This document shows, piece after piece, positions 23,928-32,302 of a stretch of DNA of 44,115 bases. The stretch comes from Butyrivibrio sp. (lineage in GTDB: Bacteria > Bacillota > Clostridia > Lachnospirales > Lachnospiraceae), in the NCBI GenBank assembly GCA_015056575.1, contig SVGA01000028.1:1-44115 (forward strand), written 5' to 3'. Position 1 is the first letter of the stretch. Every line of letters begins with the position of its first letter. A program made the translations under genes and the position numbers. The notes beneath the pieces are model-generated. The model did no database searches. It was not told where the DNA came from and saw only the letters and a program-made list of their open reading frames with translations.

Positions 23928-24854
23928 GTCTTTCATGATGTCATTTATATATTCCTTATTGAGCTTCTCTCCGATGATGATCAGGACATTTCTGCTGCTG
24001 ACAACATCGTTTACAACTGTCTTTTCTGCGGTGGCATTGATCTCAACCTGACTGCCGTCACCGGTGTCTACAAATCCCTTAACCCTTATGACGCTTCCGG
24101 CTTTTGTGCTTTCAAAAAGATGCTTCGTGATCTTATTAAGCTCTTGCCTGCTCATCTTCGGATCAAAGTAGAAAAGCGGTGTAAACTGCTTGTCTTCAAT
24201 GGGAAGCTTTACGTAAGAGGCATGGCGATAACCGCAGGTCCGCAAAGCCTCATAATCCCCGGCAGTGTAGTCGTCGTAGTTCTTTGCCACAAAGTCTTTT
24301 CCCGCATCAAAAGTCCTGCCGCCAAATTCTGTCATGATCTCATTTACCTTCTGAATAATAAGGTCACAGTCAGTGTCCTTAGAAACCTTGGAAATAACCA
24401 CCTTCCCGGCGTTTGCGATCTCCGACATGAAGACGTAGCGCCTCAGGTCATCAAGATCAAACACCGCGCCGGCATCCACCAGGGAAATGACACTTCCTAT
24501 CTCATACCATCGATCCAGCGGCTCATCGTAAAGCACATCAAAGAACTCATCAACGTCATAGATCCCCGAGGGCTCAATGATGACTCTTGTGTAACCGCTC
24601 ATTCCCATGGAGATCAGCTTGGTGCGAAACCGCCGTCTGTGAGCCTCTTTCCCATCGCCTCCAACGATCATTTCAAGATTACAGTTCTCTGAAAGAAGGT
24701 CCTGAAGCATGACCATGTCTATGTTCACGGCGCCGTAGTCGTTCTCGATAATGCAGATTCTCTCGCCCTGATCAAGAAGGTACCTGGCGTAGTTCTTTAT
24801 GAAAGTTGTCTTGCCGGCTCCCAGAAAGCCTGTAATAAGATCAATTTTTACCAT
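23904..24854 (-). CDS. COG0523/CobW-family G3E GTPase lacking the CxCC motif
   Basis: 316-residue P-loop GTPase: Walker A GFLGAGKTTF (10-19), ENDYGAVNID (the usual ENEFG.. switch region), VIIEPSGIYD (the typical EtSGla-like segment) and a CobW C-terminal domain ending near IIGEKLN. Members of the family insert or deliver zinc, cobalt or iron, generally through a C-x-C-C motif after switch I; here that position reads EMIVGGDGKEAHRRRF with no cysteines, so metal handling may differ or be lost. The G4 motif NKxD is also altered (ISKVSKD). It follows fructokinase by 27 bp and looks cotranscribed with it, an unexplained pairing. Confidence 0.85.
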   Translation of the reverse strand: MVKIDLITGFLGAGKTTFIKNYARYLLDQGERICIIENDYGAVNIDMVMLQDLLSENCNLEMIVGGDGKEAHRRRFRTKLISMGMSGYTRVIIEPSGIYDVDEFFDVLYDEPLDRWYEIGSVISLVDAGAVFDLDDLRRYVFMSEIANAGKVVISKVSKDTDCDLIIQKVNEIMTEFGGRTFDAGKDFVAKNYDDYTAGDYEALRTCGYRHASYVKLPIEDKQFTPLFYFDPKMSRQELNKITKHLFESTKAGSVIRVKGFVDTGDGSQVEINATAEKTVVNDVVSSRNVLIIIGEKLNKEYINDIMKDKCSVVSL

Positions 24855-24881
24855 CGACGTTTCCCTTCCCTTTCATCCCGC

Positions 24882-25847
24882 TCACTTCTGAAGGAACTCT
24901 TCAACCTCCTGCCATGTGGGCATCACGGAAAGGGCTCCGCGCCTTGTGGTGATAATTGAAGCTGCTGCGTTGGCAAAGGTAAGGCACTCACCAAGCTGCT
25001 GCTCCGATAGTATTTTGATCCCGCATCTTCTGACATAATCAATGGCGCAGGCGCAGAAGGTATCTCCGGCTCCTGTGGTCTCGATGGTGTCGGGATTTAT
25101 AAAGCCGTCTCTTTTTACCACCATATCCTTGTAAAGGGCCATGCTTCCGTCTGGGCCAAGGGTTGCGAAAACCAGTGGAATATTGTATTTCTCCTTGATC
25201 CTGCGGGCGCCCTCCTCTACGTCGGAAATACCGGTAAAGAGCTCCACCTCATTGTCTGAGATCTTCAGAATGTCGCAGTTCTCAAAGCCAAAGCGCATGG
25301 CTTCCAGCGCCTTATTCTCCGACTCCCACAAAGGTGCTCTGTAGTTTGGGTCAAAAGAGATAAGGGCTCCGCTGTTCTTTGCTATATCAACGGCAAGTCT
25401 TGTGGCTTCCTCAACGGAATAGGTTGTCATGGACAATGTTCCGAAATGGAAAACCTCCCCGTCGCCAATTACGTCTTTTACGCTGACAACATCATCTGCG
25501 GTAAGCATCATGTCTGCTCCGGGTTTTCTGTAAAAAGAGAAATCCCGATCGCCGTTTGGAAGCTTGTTTACAAAAGCCAGAGTAGTGGGAATCTCAGGAT
25601 CCACAAGAAGACCGGACACATCTATTCCCTGTTTCTTAACACGCTCAGTGAGCATCCTGCCAAAAAAGTCATCTCCCACCTTGCCCACGAAAGCCGTGTT
25701 GTTGCCAAGGTTCCGAAGCATTGACAGAACGTTGCAGGGCGCACCGCCGGGATTGGCCTCAAACATAGGATTTCCCTGGCTACTCTCGCCGTTGTTAGTA
25801 AAGTCGATAAGAAGTTCTCCAAGGGCTACCACATCAAATCTGCTCAT
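24882..25847 (-). CDS. scrK: Fructokinase (PfkB family)
   Basis: 321-residue ribokinase/PfkB sugar kinase. GELLIDFT opens the fold, NPGGAPCNVLSMLRNLG is the sugar-binding glycine-rich signature 1, and TTGAGDTFCACAIDYV is signature 2 with the catalytic Asp. It phosphorylates fructose to fructose-6-phosphate using ATP. The start at 25847 (AAGGAAATGAC upstream) follows the GH32 stop by a single base, so the hydrolase and kinase are coupled: the GH32 enzyme releases fructose and this enzyme activates it. Confidence 0.92.
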   Translation of the reverse strand: MSRFDVVALGELLIDFTNNGESSQGNPMFEANPGGAPCNVLSMLRNLGNNTAFVGKVGDDFFGRMLTERVKKQGIDVSGLLVDPEIPTTLAFVNKLPNGDRDFSFYRKPGADMMLTADDVVSVKDVIGDGEVFHFGTLSMTTYSVEEATRLAVDIAKNSGALISFDPNYRAPLWESENKALEAMRFGFENCDILKISDNEVELFTGISDVEEGARRIKEKYNIPLVFATLGPDGSMALYKDMVVKRDGFINPDTIETTGAGDTFCACAIDYVRRCGIKILSEQQLGECLTFANAAASIITTRRGALSVMPTWQEVEEFLQK

Positions 25848-25848
25848 G

Positions 25849-27330
25849 TCATTTCCTTTCCAACTCGTACATTTCCACATCCATAAGCAGCTCTCCTGTT
25901 GCCTTAAAGCTGATGCCTTCAGCCTTGATGTCAGTTAAGATCACCATTGACATAACCTGCTGACCGTCATTGATGAACAGTTCCATGCTGTATCTGTCAA
26001 GGATGAGCCTCAGTCTGATATCTCCGTCTTTACCTGTCACTCTGCATCTTCTCTGATGCACAATGGCACGTCTGCTGCCTGAATGCTTTCTGTCTATTTT
26101 TACAATGCCCTGCTCCGGGTCGTACTCAATGGTTGAGTATGCCTTGCCGTTATCGGCAAAACGCACCTCGAACTTCCTGTAGGAGAGATCCTCCCCGGTG
26201 CTTCTGACATTTATTGTCATATCTATACATCTGCCCTCAATACTGGACAGTGAAGCGCTGTCGGATATAAGTACATTCTGTCTGCTGATCCTTTTCCCGT
26301 AGTAGTTCTCAATCTCTCTGACGGGGCGCTGGATCAGCTTATTGTTGTGAAGGGTGATCTCTCTTGGGAAGCTCATCTGGCCAAACCAGGGGAAGTCGTC
26401 CCGTCTGATGCCGCAGGTATCCCAGTTCTGCATCCAGCCTATCATCACTCTTCGACCGTCTTCGGTCAGTATTGTCTGAGGGGCATAGAAGTCTATGCCG
26501 TAGTCAACTGCCTGGCAGTTCTCTTCGCAGAAATCTCCGTTTTCATCAAGGCTTCCGATAATGCAAAGGGTTCCGTTTCCGTTGTGGAACTCCAGCTCCT
26601 CGGGAAGCATATCCTGCGGGCTTGTAAGCAGGATCTGTTTGCCCTCAAGGGGGAAGTAATCCGGGCACTCCCACATGGCTCCGAATCTGTGGTTGTTCTT
26701 GATGACTGTTTTGTCATAGGTCCACCTAAAGCCGTCATCGGAAACAAACTGAAGGATCTGGCCGTCCCTGTCGGGAGTCTTGTTGCCTACCACCATATAG
26801 TATCTGCCGTTTTCTCTCCATACCTTGGGGTCTCTGAAGTCATATTTGCCGGCTCCCTCCGGAAGCATTTCCGAAGTGATAACGGGATTATTTCCGAATT
26901 TCTCGTAGTTAACACCGTCTCCCACGGCAACGCACTGGGTCTGATATTCCTTGATCTCTCCACTTTCTTCCTCGACCTTGTTGACGCCTGTATAGATAAG
27001 AAGTTGCCTTCCGTCCTCCAGCTCGATCGCGCTGCCGGAAAAGCACCCATCTTTATCATACTCCTCATCCGGAGCCATTGCCACAGGAAGATATTCCCAG
27101 GTGATAAGATCCTTGCTCTTTGCGTGTCCCCAATGCATCGGTCCCCAGACCGTATCGTAAGGGTAATACTGATAAAAGAGATGGTATTCTCCCTTGAAGC
27201 TGCTAAAGCCGTTGGGATCGTTCATCCATCCGCATCTTGGTGTAAGATGAAAGGCCGGACGCTGCTCCTCCGGTATGGTCATCTCTTTTTTAACTTCATA
27301 TTCCCTTGCTTTGTCTAACTTACTGCTCAT
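25849..27330 (-). CDS. scrB: Intracellular GH32 sucrose/fructo-oligosaccharide hydrolase
   Basis: 493-residue glycoside hydrolase family 32 enzyme without signal peptide, so cytoplasmic. The catalytic nucleophile is in GWMNDPNGF (about residues 34-42), the transition-state stabiliser in DFRDPKVW, and the acid/base Glu in MWECPDYFPL. A C-terminal beta-sandwich follows (about 340-490). It cleaves sucrose, sucrose-6-phosphate or short fructans; since uptake here appears to be by an ABC transporter and not a PTS, the substrate is more likely unphosphorylated. It starts 50 bp after the terminator of the ABC genes, so it depends on read-through or on a promoter I cannot define in 27331-27380. Confidence 0.93.
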   Translation of the reverse strand: MSSKLDKAREYEVKKEMTIPEEQRPAFHLTPRCGWMNDPNGFSSFKGEYHLFYQYYPYDTVWGPMHWGHAKSKDLITWEYLPVAMAPDEEYDKDGCFSGSAIELEDGRQLLIYTGVNKVEEESGEIKEYQTQCVAVGDGVNYEKFGNNPVITSEMLPEGAGKYDFRDPKVWRENGRYYMVVGNKTPDRDGQILQFVSDDGFRWTYDKTVIKNNHRFGAMWECPDYFPLEGKQILLTSPQDMLPEELEFHNGNGTLCIIGSLDENGDFCEENCQAVDYGIDFYAPQTILTEDGRRVMIGWMQNWDTCGIRRDDFPWFGQMSFPREITLHNNKLIQRPVREIENYYGKRISRQNVLISDSASLSSIEGRCIDMTINVRSTGEDLSYRKFEVRFADNGKAYSTIEYDPEQGIVKIDRKHSGSRRAIVHQRRCRVTGKDGDIRLRLILDRYSMELFINDGQQVMSMVILTDIKAEGISFKATGELLMDVEMYELERK

Positions 27331-27379
27331 AATTATCCTTAATCCTCATTTGCCAAACATTTAAAAATAAACCCATGAT

Positions 27380-27409
27380 AAAAAAATGGGGAGGAGATCC
27401 CTCCTCCCC
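27380..27409 (-). terminator. Terminator after the sugar-binding protein gene
   Basis: A perfect 9-bp stem (GGGGAGGAG with CTCCTCCCC, 4-base loop) is followed on the minus strand by ATTTTTTTATC. It lies 12 bp past the stop codon of the binding protein gene. Confidence 0.9.
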
Positions 27410-27421
27410 GGTAATACTCAA

Positions 27422-29074
27422 TTATTTGTAGAACTCATCAAGATACTTCTGGTAAATAGAAAGGTAATCCTCAAGGCCGTAAGCATCTACCTGCTTGAGG
27501 TACTCATCCCACTCGCTGTCTGTAAGTCCGTTCATAACGAAGTTACTTCTGCTGGTGTTGATGTAGCTGATAAGATCCTGCTGGATCGTTGTAAGCTTCT
27601 CTGTATCATCAGCTGTCATGAATACGTTGGGATATACATACTCGCAGTTCATATCGTCTGTGTAGTACTCCTTGATCCAGTCGAGACGATACTGAGCATC
27701 GTCAGGGCATGTAACATATACGCCGTAGTACTCGTCAAGGATTGCAAGAGGTCCGCCAACTGCCTCTGCCTCACGAACCTCAACAGGTGAAGCATCTCCC
27801 AGGGGTGCGTGCTTGAGCATCTTCTCGCCGTTTGCGTTCTCTGAAAGCTCGAAGATATCGAACTCGTCATCCTCACCATAGGTTCCCCAGTTGTTCTGAG
27901 GTGACTGGAAAGGATCGTACATAAGGTCAAGCCATGAGCATACAAATGCAGGGTTGTCGCACTTAGCTGTCACAACGCATCTGCCTCTGTCAAATCCTGA
28001 GGTAAAAGAGCCGTTCATAGGTGTTACGTTCTTTGTATCAGCCTCAAGTGCTGAAAGAGGAACGAAATCCTCAAGGTTATCGATGTTGGCAACGTCCCAT
28101 GTAAAACAAACACCGTATCTGTGAGATTTTCCCTTAGCTACATATGTTGACCAGTCCTGAGTAAAGCACTCGGGATCGATAAGCCCCTCTTCATAGAGCT
28201 TGTGGAGCCACTGCATACCTGACTTGAAGCCTTCCTGTGTAGCTGTGCAGATAACCTTCTTGTCGTCTGTTACCGCAATGTGCTGTCCGATATCGTTGTC
28301 ACCGTAGCCCTCGCCGAAGCCGTTGATAAGAAGGCTGGGATCCTGATCGTTCATGATGCAGCTCATGGGGATGATATCACCCTCGATACCAAATTCTGAC
28401 TGAAGCTCTGAAGCGTGTTCCTTGAAAGCCTTAAGAACTTCTTCAAACTCATCAACTGTTGTAGGTGTCTCAAGTCCAAGGAAATCCATCCACTTCTTGT
28501 TGATGTATGTGAAGTTGTTTCCTACGGTCTGGATAGCTGTCTTGTTGGATCCAAGCTGCTCGATCCAGGGAAGCGCCCAGATATGTCCCTCTGAATCCTC
28601 GCACATTGTGCGATACTCGGGATACTTATCAAAAACAGCCTTTAAGTTGGGCATGTTGTTGTCAATGTACTCTTCCAGCGGAAGAATAACGCCCTGATCG
28701 GCATATCTGATAAGGTCAGAATTGCTGAATCCTGCGTTGAATACCATGTCTGTGAGGGTATTCTTGTTGGCCATGTTGAGCTGGATCTTGTCTCCCCACT
28801 GATCATTTGAAATTGCTGTCCACTCAACATGTACGTTGGTTGCCTCTTCAAGTCTCTTGAAGATGGTCCTCTTGTTGGGATCTGACTCTGTTCCCGAAGG
28901 ATAGCTGATGGTGCCTGTTATGGTAACCGTCTTCTCCAGAGGGAAGCTAAGATCCTCTGCTGATACTTCGGCAGCCCCACTGCCTGTTGCCCCATTTCCG
29001 CAGCCTGTGAGCATGCTGATGGACATAGCTGCTGCAATGGCTGCACTAAGTAACCTGGATGTTTTCTTTTTCAT
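27422..29074 (-). CDS. Sugar ABC transporter binding lipoprotein (LplA/family 1)
   Basis: 550-residue extracellular solute-binding protein with a lipoprotein signal ending in SMLTGC (Cys25). After a low-complexity linker the two-lobed fold begins VTITGTISYPSGTESDPN and contains the typical IFKRLEEATNVHVEW and LPLEEYIDNNMPNLK stretches; the length fits the LplA-type oligosaccharide binders of Firmicutes (500-560 residues). With lplB/lplC-type permeases upstream and GH32/fructokinase downstream, sucrose or fructo-oligosaccharides are the likely ligands. The ATPase gene is not in the window; such systems commonly share a general MsmK-type ATPase. Confidence 0.93.
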   Translation of the reverse strand: MKKKTSRLLSAAIAAAMSISMLTGCGNGATGSGAAEVSAEDLSFPLEKTVTITGTISYPSGTESDPNKRTIFKRLEEATNVHVEWTAISNDQWGDKIQLNMANKNTLTDMVFNAGFSNSDLIRYADQGVILPLEEYIDNNMPNLKAVFDKYPEYRTMCEDSEGHIWALPWIEQLGSNKTAIQTVGNNFTYINKKWMDFLGLETPTTVDEFEEVLKAFKEHASELQSEFGIEGDIIPMSCIMNDQDPSLLINGFGEGYGDNDIGQHIAVTDDKKVICTATQEGFKSGMQWLHKLYEEGLIDPECFTQDWSTYVAKGKSHRYGVCFTWDVANIDNLEDFVPLSALEADTKNVTPMNGSFTSGFDRGRCVVTAKCDNPAFVCSWLDLMYDPFQSPQNNWGTYGEDDEFDIFELSENANGEKMLKHAPLGDASPVEVREAEAVGGPLAILDEYYGVYVTCPDDAQYRLDWIKEYYTDDMNCEYVYPNVFMTADDTEKLTTIQQDLISYINTSRSNFVMNGLTDSEWDEYLKQVDAYGLEDYLSIYQKYLDEFYK

Positions 29075-29109
29075 TTTCCTCTCCTTTTTTTCCTCTTTGT
29101 TTATACCAA

Positions 29110-29126
29110 CCTTGTGATTAACAAGG
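29110..29126 (-). other. Intercistronic hairpin before the binding protein gene
   Basis: CCTTGT-TAATC-ACAAGG (minus strand) lies in the 121-bp gap between lplC and the binding protein gene. No T-run follows. Such elements often protect the message end or set the higher level of the binding protein. Confidence 0.4.
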
Positions 29127-29195
29127 AAGTTCTGCTCTCACTACGTTCGCCAGAACACGTTCACACCGGACTCGATAATACCTCGTCAGGTGTTC

Positions 29196-30110
29196 TCAGC
29201 CTTTTACCGAACCAACCATGATCCCTGAATCAAAGTACTTCTGGAAGAAGGGATACATCACTACCAGCGGAAGACTGGAGATGATGATGGTGGCGTACTT
29301 GAGAAGTTCCGCAAGCTGTGCTCTCTGAGCCGTGCTCTGCATATCCGCGATCATTCCGGGATCGGGTTCGTTCTGGATCAGGATTGCCCTGAGTACCAGC
29401 TGCAGCGGCTGCTTGTTTGCCGAGTTAAGGTATATCATTGCGTCAAAGTAGCTGTTCCACATTCCCACAAACTGCCACAGTACCAGTACCGCGATCAGCG
29501 GTGTACATACAGGAAGCAGGATCCTGAAGAAAAATACCAGTTCATTGGCGCCGTCCACGTCTGCTGCCTCCCTGAGCTCTGTGGGGATTCCCTTGTAATA
29601 GGTCCTTGCGATGATCATGTTCCACACGCTGAAGGATCCGGGAAGGATGACCGCCCACATGCTGTCCAGAAGTCCCATGTTGCTGATAAGAAGGTAGGTG
29701 GGGATCAGACCGCCACCGAAAAACATTGTGATGATGAAAATTGTGTTAAATATCTTTTTTCCCTTAAAATCATCTCTGGACATGGGATAAGCGCAAAGCA
29801 GGGTGATAAATACCGAGATGGCCGAAAACAGTACTGAGTACAGGATCGCGTTGAAGAAACCTGTCCAGATCTGTGAGTTGGTCATAACTCTCTCGTAGGC
29901 TGTCAGCGTCCACTTGCTTGTGTCGAAGACTATACCTTTATTCTGCAGCGTGATCGGATCCATAAAGGAAGCGACGATGATGTATACCACCGGTCCGATG
30001 ATTGCTGCCACGAAGAGCCCCAGCAGTATATATCCTGTCAAAAGAAATATCTTGTCCCCAATGGAAGCTCTTGCAAATTCACTTTTTTTAATATTAAGTG
30101 CCCTTTCCAT
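29196..30110 (-). CDS. Sugar ABC permease, LplC/MalG type
   Basis: 304-residue inner-membrane permease with six helices. The conserved EAA loop that contacts the ATPase is ELREAADVDGANELVFFFRIL, and the protein ends YFDSGIMVGSVKG as usual for LplC/MalG-type subunits. It pairs with the permease encoded 12 bp upstream and the lipoprotein encoded downstream. No fusion or truncation. Confidence 0.94.
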   Translation of the reverse strand: MERALNIKKSEFARASIGDKIFLLTGYILLGLFVAAIIGPVVYIIVASFMDPITLQNKGIVFDTSKWTLTAYERVMTNSQIWTGFFNAILYSVLFSAISVFITLLCAYPMSRDDFKGKKIFNTIFIITMFFGGGLIPTYLLISNMGLLDSMWAVILPGSFSVWNMIIARTYYKGIPTELREAADVDGANELVFFFRILLPVCTPLIAVLVLWQFVGMWNSYFDAMIYLNSANKQPLQLVLRAILIQNEPDPGMIADMQSTAQRAQLAELLKYATIIISSLPLVVMYPFFQKYFDSGIMVGSVKG

Positions 30111-30122
30111 CTGAGTTCCTCC

Positions 30123-31043
30123 TTATAGTCCCTGTCCGTCATTCATCTTCTCAACTATCTTGTTGACCGCAACCAGCAGTATAACGTTGATGATTGTGTT
30201 GAAAAGGCCAACGGCTGTAGAGTAACTGTAGTCTCCGTTTAAAAGACCTTTTTTGTAAACGTAGGTTGCTATGATCTCAGATGAAGCCAGGTTCATATCA
30301 GACTGAAGTGCGTATGCCTTTTCGAATCCGATGCTCATAATGTTTCCTGCCTGAAGGATGAACTGGATCACTACCATATCCTTGATGGCCGGCCACTCAA
30401 CTGCCTTTATCTGCTGCCAGATGTTGGCTCCGTCTATCATGGCCGCCTCCTTGAGCTCCTTGCTGGCATTTGAAAGAGCTGCGGTGTACATGATGGATGC
30501 CCATCCGGCTCCCTGCCAGATGCCGCTTATGATGTAGATTGGCCTGAAGGCGGCAGGTATTGTAAGGAAGTTGATGTTGCTGCCAAGCATCATGTTCAGC
30601 GGTCCGGTAACTGACAGCAGGATCCTCACCATACCGCAGAGGACGATGACTGAAATGAAATTGGGCATGTAGAGCACCAGCTGAATCTTCTGTTTGATCT
30701 TGCTGCTGGCGATCCTGTTAAGAAGCAGTGCCAGGATGATCGGCATCGGGAATCCCCATAGAAGGCCGAACACACTCAGCTTCAAGGTGTTCATCAGATA
30801 CTGAAGGAAATCCGGCGATGATAAGAACTGCTGAAAGTATTTAAGTCCTACCCATTCGCTTCCTAAAATTCCCTTAAAAGGATTGTATTTCTGGAAAGCG
30901 ATCAGTATTCCCCCCATGGGCAGATACTTAAATACGATCGTAAGAATAAGAGCCGGTCCCAAAAAGAATACATACAACTGCCAGTGCTGTCTTATATACA
31001 CCAGCGTGTTATGCAGATTGTTGTCCTTTGCTTTCGCATTCAT
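30123..31043 (-). CDS. Sugar ABC permease, LplB/MalF type
   Basis: 306-residue permease with six helices, YVFFLGPALILTIVFKYLPMGG at the N-terminus typical of LplB-type proteins, and the EAA loop KELKEAAMIDGANIWQQIKAV. The start chosen is ATG 31043 after GGGGAGCAAT; a longer ORF runs upstream through the operator and promoter and is not plausible. First gene of the lplB-lplC-SBP operon, transcribed from a consensus promoter at 31090-31118. Confidence 0.93.
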   Translation of the reverse strand: MNAKAKDNNLHNTLVYIRQHWQLYVFFLGPALILTIVFKYLPMGGILIAFQKYNPFKGILGSEWVGLKYFQQFLSSPDFLQYLMNTLKLSVFGLLWGFPMPIILALLLNRIASSKIKQKIQLVLYMPNFISVIVLCGMVRILLSVTGPLNMMLGSNINFLTIPAAFRPIYIISGIWQGAGWASIMYTAALSNASKELKEAAMIDGANIWQQIKAVEWPAIKDMVVIQFILQAGNIMSIGFEKAYALQSDMNLASSEIIATYVYKKGLLNGDYSYSTAVGLFNTIINVILLVAVNKIVEKMNDGQGL

Positions 31044-31055
31044 ATTGCTCCCCTC

Positions 31056-31071
31056 TTTTACATTTGTAACA
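31056..31071. promoter_or_regulatory. Operator-like site downstream of the lplB promoter
   Basis: TTTTACA-TT-TGTAACA: same architecture as the 31126-31143 site with one mismatch. It lies between the transcription start and the lplB ribosome binding site. Confidence 0.55.
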
Positions 31072-31089
31072 TTTCGTTTGCGTATGTAA

Positions 31090-31118
31090 AATATACCACG
31101 GGCGAATCCACGTGTCAA
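31090..31118 (-). promoter_or_regulatory. Consensus promoter of the lplB-lplC-SBP operon
   Basis: On the minus strand TTGACA, exactly 17 bases, TATATT. The -10 box overlaps a TTTTACATA half-operator. Confidence 0.85.
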
Positions 31119-31125
31119 CAGGATT

Positions 31126-31143
31126 ATTTTACATTTGTAAAAT
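31126..31143. promoter_or_regulatory. 18-bp operator between divergent sugar promoters
   Basis: ATTTTACA-TT-TGTAAAAT: perfect 8-base arms around a 2-base centre. It lies immediately upstream of the lplB -35 box and 14 bp from the lacI -35 box. Best candidate binding site for the adjacent LacI regulator. Confidence 0.7.
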
Positions 31144-31156
31144 ATTTTCTTTACAT

Positions 31157-31185
31157 TTGACACACTTGATTTTACATTTTATAAT
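31157..31185 (+). promoter_or_regulatory. Perfect consensus promoter of the lacI gene
   Basis: TTGACA, 17 bases, TATAAT on the plus strand. The spacer contains another TTTTACATTTT half-operator, implying autoregulation. Confidence 0.88.
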
Positions 31186-31252
31186 GAAACAGGTGCTGAT
31201 AATTGATTCTTAAAAAAAGCACACAGTCTATATAATTTATCGGAGAAAGATC

Positions 31253-32302
31253 ATGGCTAATAAAGTTACCCTTCAGGATATAGCGGACGCTCTTGGGGTT
31301 TCCCGCAATACAGTTTCAAAAGCGATCAATAATACAGGAGTTCTGGCGGAAGCCACCAGGCAGAAGGTTCTGGAAAAAGCCATAGAAATGGGATATAAAC
31401 AGTTCTCCTATGCCAATTCGGTTTCAGAGATAAGGAACCCTTCCGTAGCGAGGACAAAAGCCTCCGGAGAGATAGCTCTTTTCACCGGAAGCTTCCTTAA
31501 CAATTCTCATTTCGCATCCACTATGCTGGATAAGTTTCAGCACGAGATATCAATATTGGGGTACAGCCTGACAATGCATAGGGTTGACGAGAACAACGTG
31601 ACGGACCTTAGCCTGCCTATTTCTTTCAGGCCCGACAACACCAAGGCCATCGTGTGCATTGAGATGTTCAATCATCCCTATTGCGAGATGCTCTGCGGCA
31701 TGGGTATCCCGGTGCTTATGATCGACGCTCCGGTGGCCAGCTACTGGAAGCCGCTGAATGCGGACATTCTCCTGATGGACAACTTCTCAAGCATTTACAC
31801 AGTCATCAATGACATGAGTAAAAGGGACATCACCAAAATAGGATTTGTCGGCCAGGTGACACACTGCCGCTCCTTCTACGAGCGCTTCATGGCCTTCAGG
31901 GAAGCTCTGTACATCAACAATCTTAACTTTCATGAGGAATTCTGCCTTTCTGAGGTCCATCCCCATGATGCCAACTACAAGGAGTACCTGTCCAAGGCTC
32001 TTCAGAATATGAAAGAATTGCCGGAGATGTTCATATGCGCCAACGACTTCGTGGCTCTTGATCTTCTCTACGGACTAAGAAAGATGGGCATCGAGTGCCC
32101 AAAAGATATAAAGCTGTTTGGCTTTGACGATTCACCGGAATCCAAGATCATGACTCCTTCCCTGTCTACAAGCCATATTCACAGCCAGATCATCGGCTAC
32201 TCAGCTGCAAACCTTGTGATTTCCAGGATTGAGCAGCCCGATCTTAACTACAGGATCACATATACGGAGACGGATCTGATCTACAGAGAATCGACGAATT
32301 AG
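31253..32302 (+). CDS. LacI-family transcriptional regulator of the sugar locus
   Basis: 349-residue repressor. The N-terminal helix-turn-helix VTLQDIADALGVSRNTVSKAI and hinge (to about residue 60) are followed by a periplasmic-binding-protein-like sensor domain (about 75-345; MFICANDFVALDLLYGLRKMG and LFGFDDSPES are typical of the effector-binding half). It is divergent from the lplB operon across two consensus promoters that share repeated TTTTACA-TT-TGTAAAA sites, so it should control both. The effector is presumably a fructose- or sucrose-derived sugar. Ribosome binding site CGGAGAAAGATC. Its stop overlaps that of the convergent hydrolase gene. Confidence 0.93.
   Translation: MANKVTLQDIADALGVSRNTVSKAINNTGVLAEATRQKVLEKAIEMGYKQFSYANSVSEIRNPSVARTKASGEIALFTGSFLNNSHFASTMLDKFQHEISILGYSLTMHRVDENNVTDLSLPISFRPDNTKAIVCIEMFNHPYCEMLCGMGIPVLMIDAPVASYWKPLNADILLMDNFSSIYTVINDMSKRDITKIGFVGQVTHCRSFYERFMAFREALYINNLNFHEEFCLSEVHPHDANYKEYLSKALQNMKELPEMFICANDFVALDLLYGLRKMGIECPKDIKLFGFDDSPESKIMTPSLSTSHIHSQIIGYSAANLVISRIEQPDLNYRITYTETDLIYRESTN

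Noticed and set aside
26347..27318. 323-codon plus-strand ORF opposite the GH32 gene
   Set aside because: Antisense shadow of a gene with all GH32 catalytic motifs.
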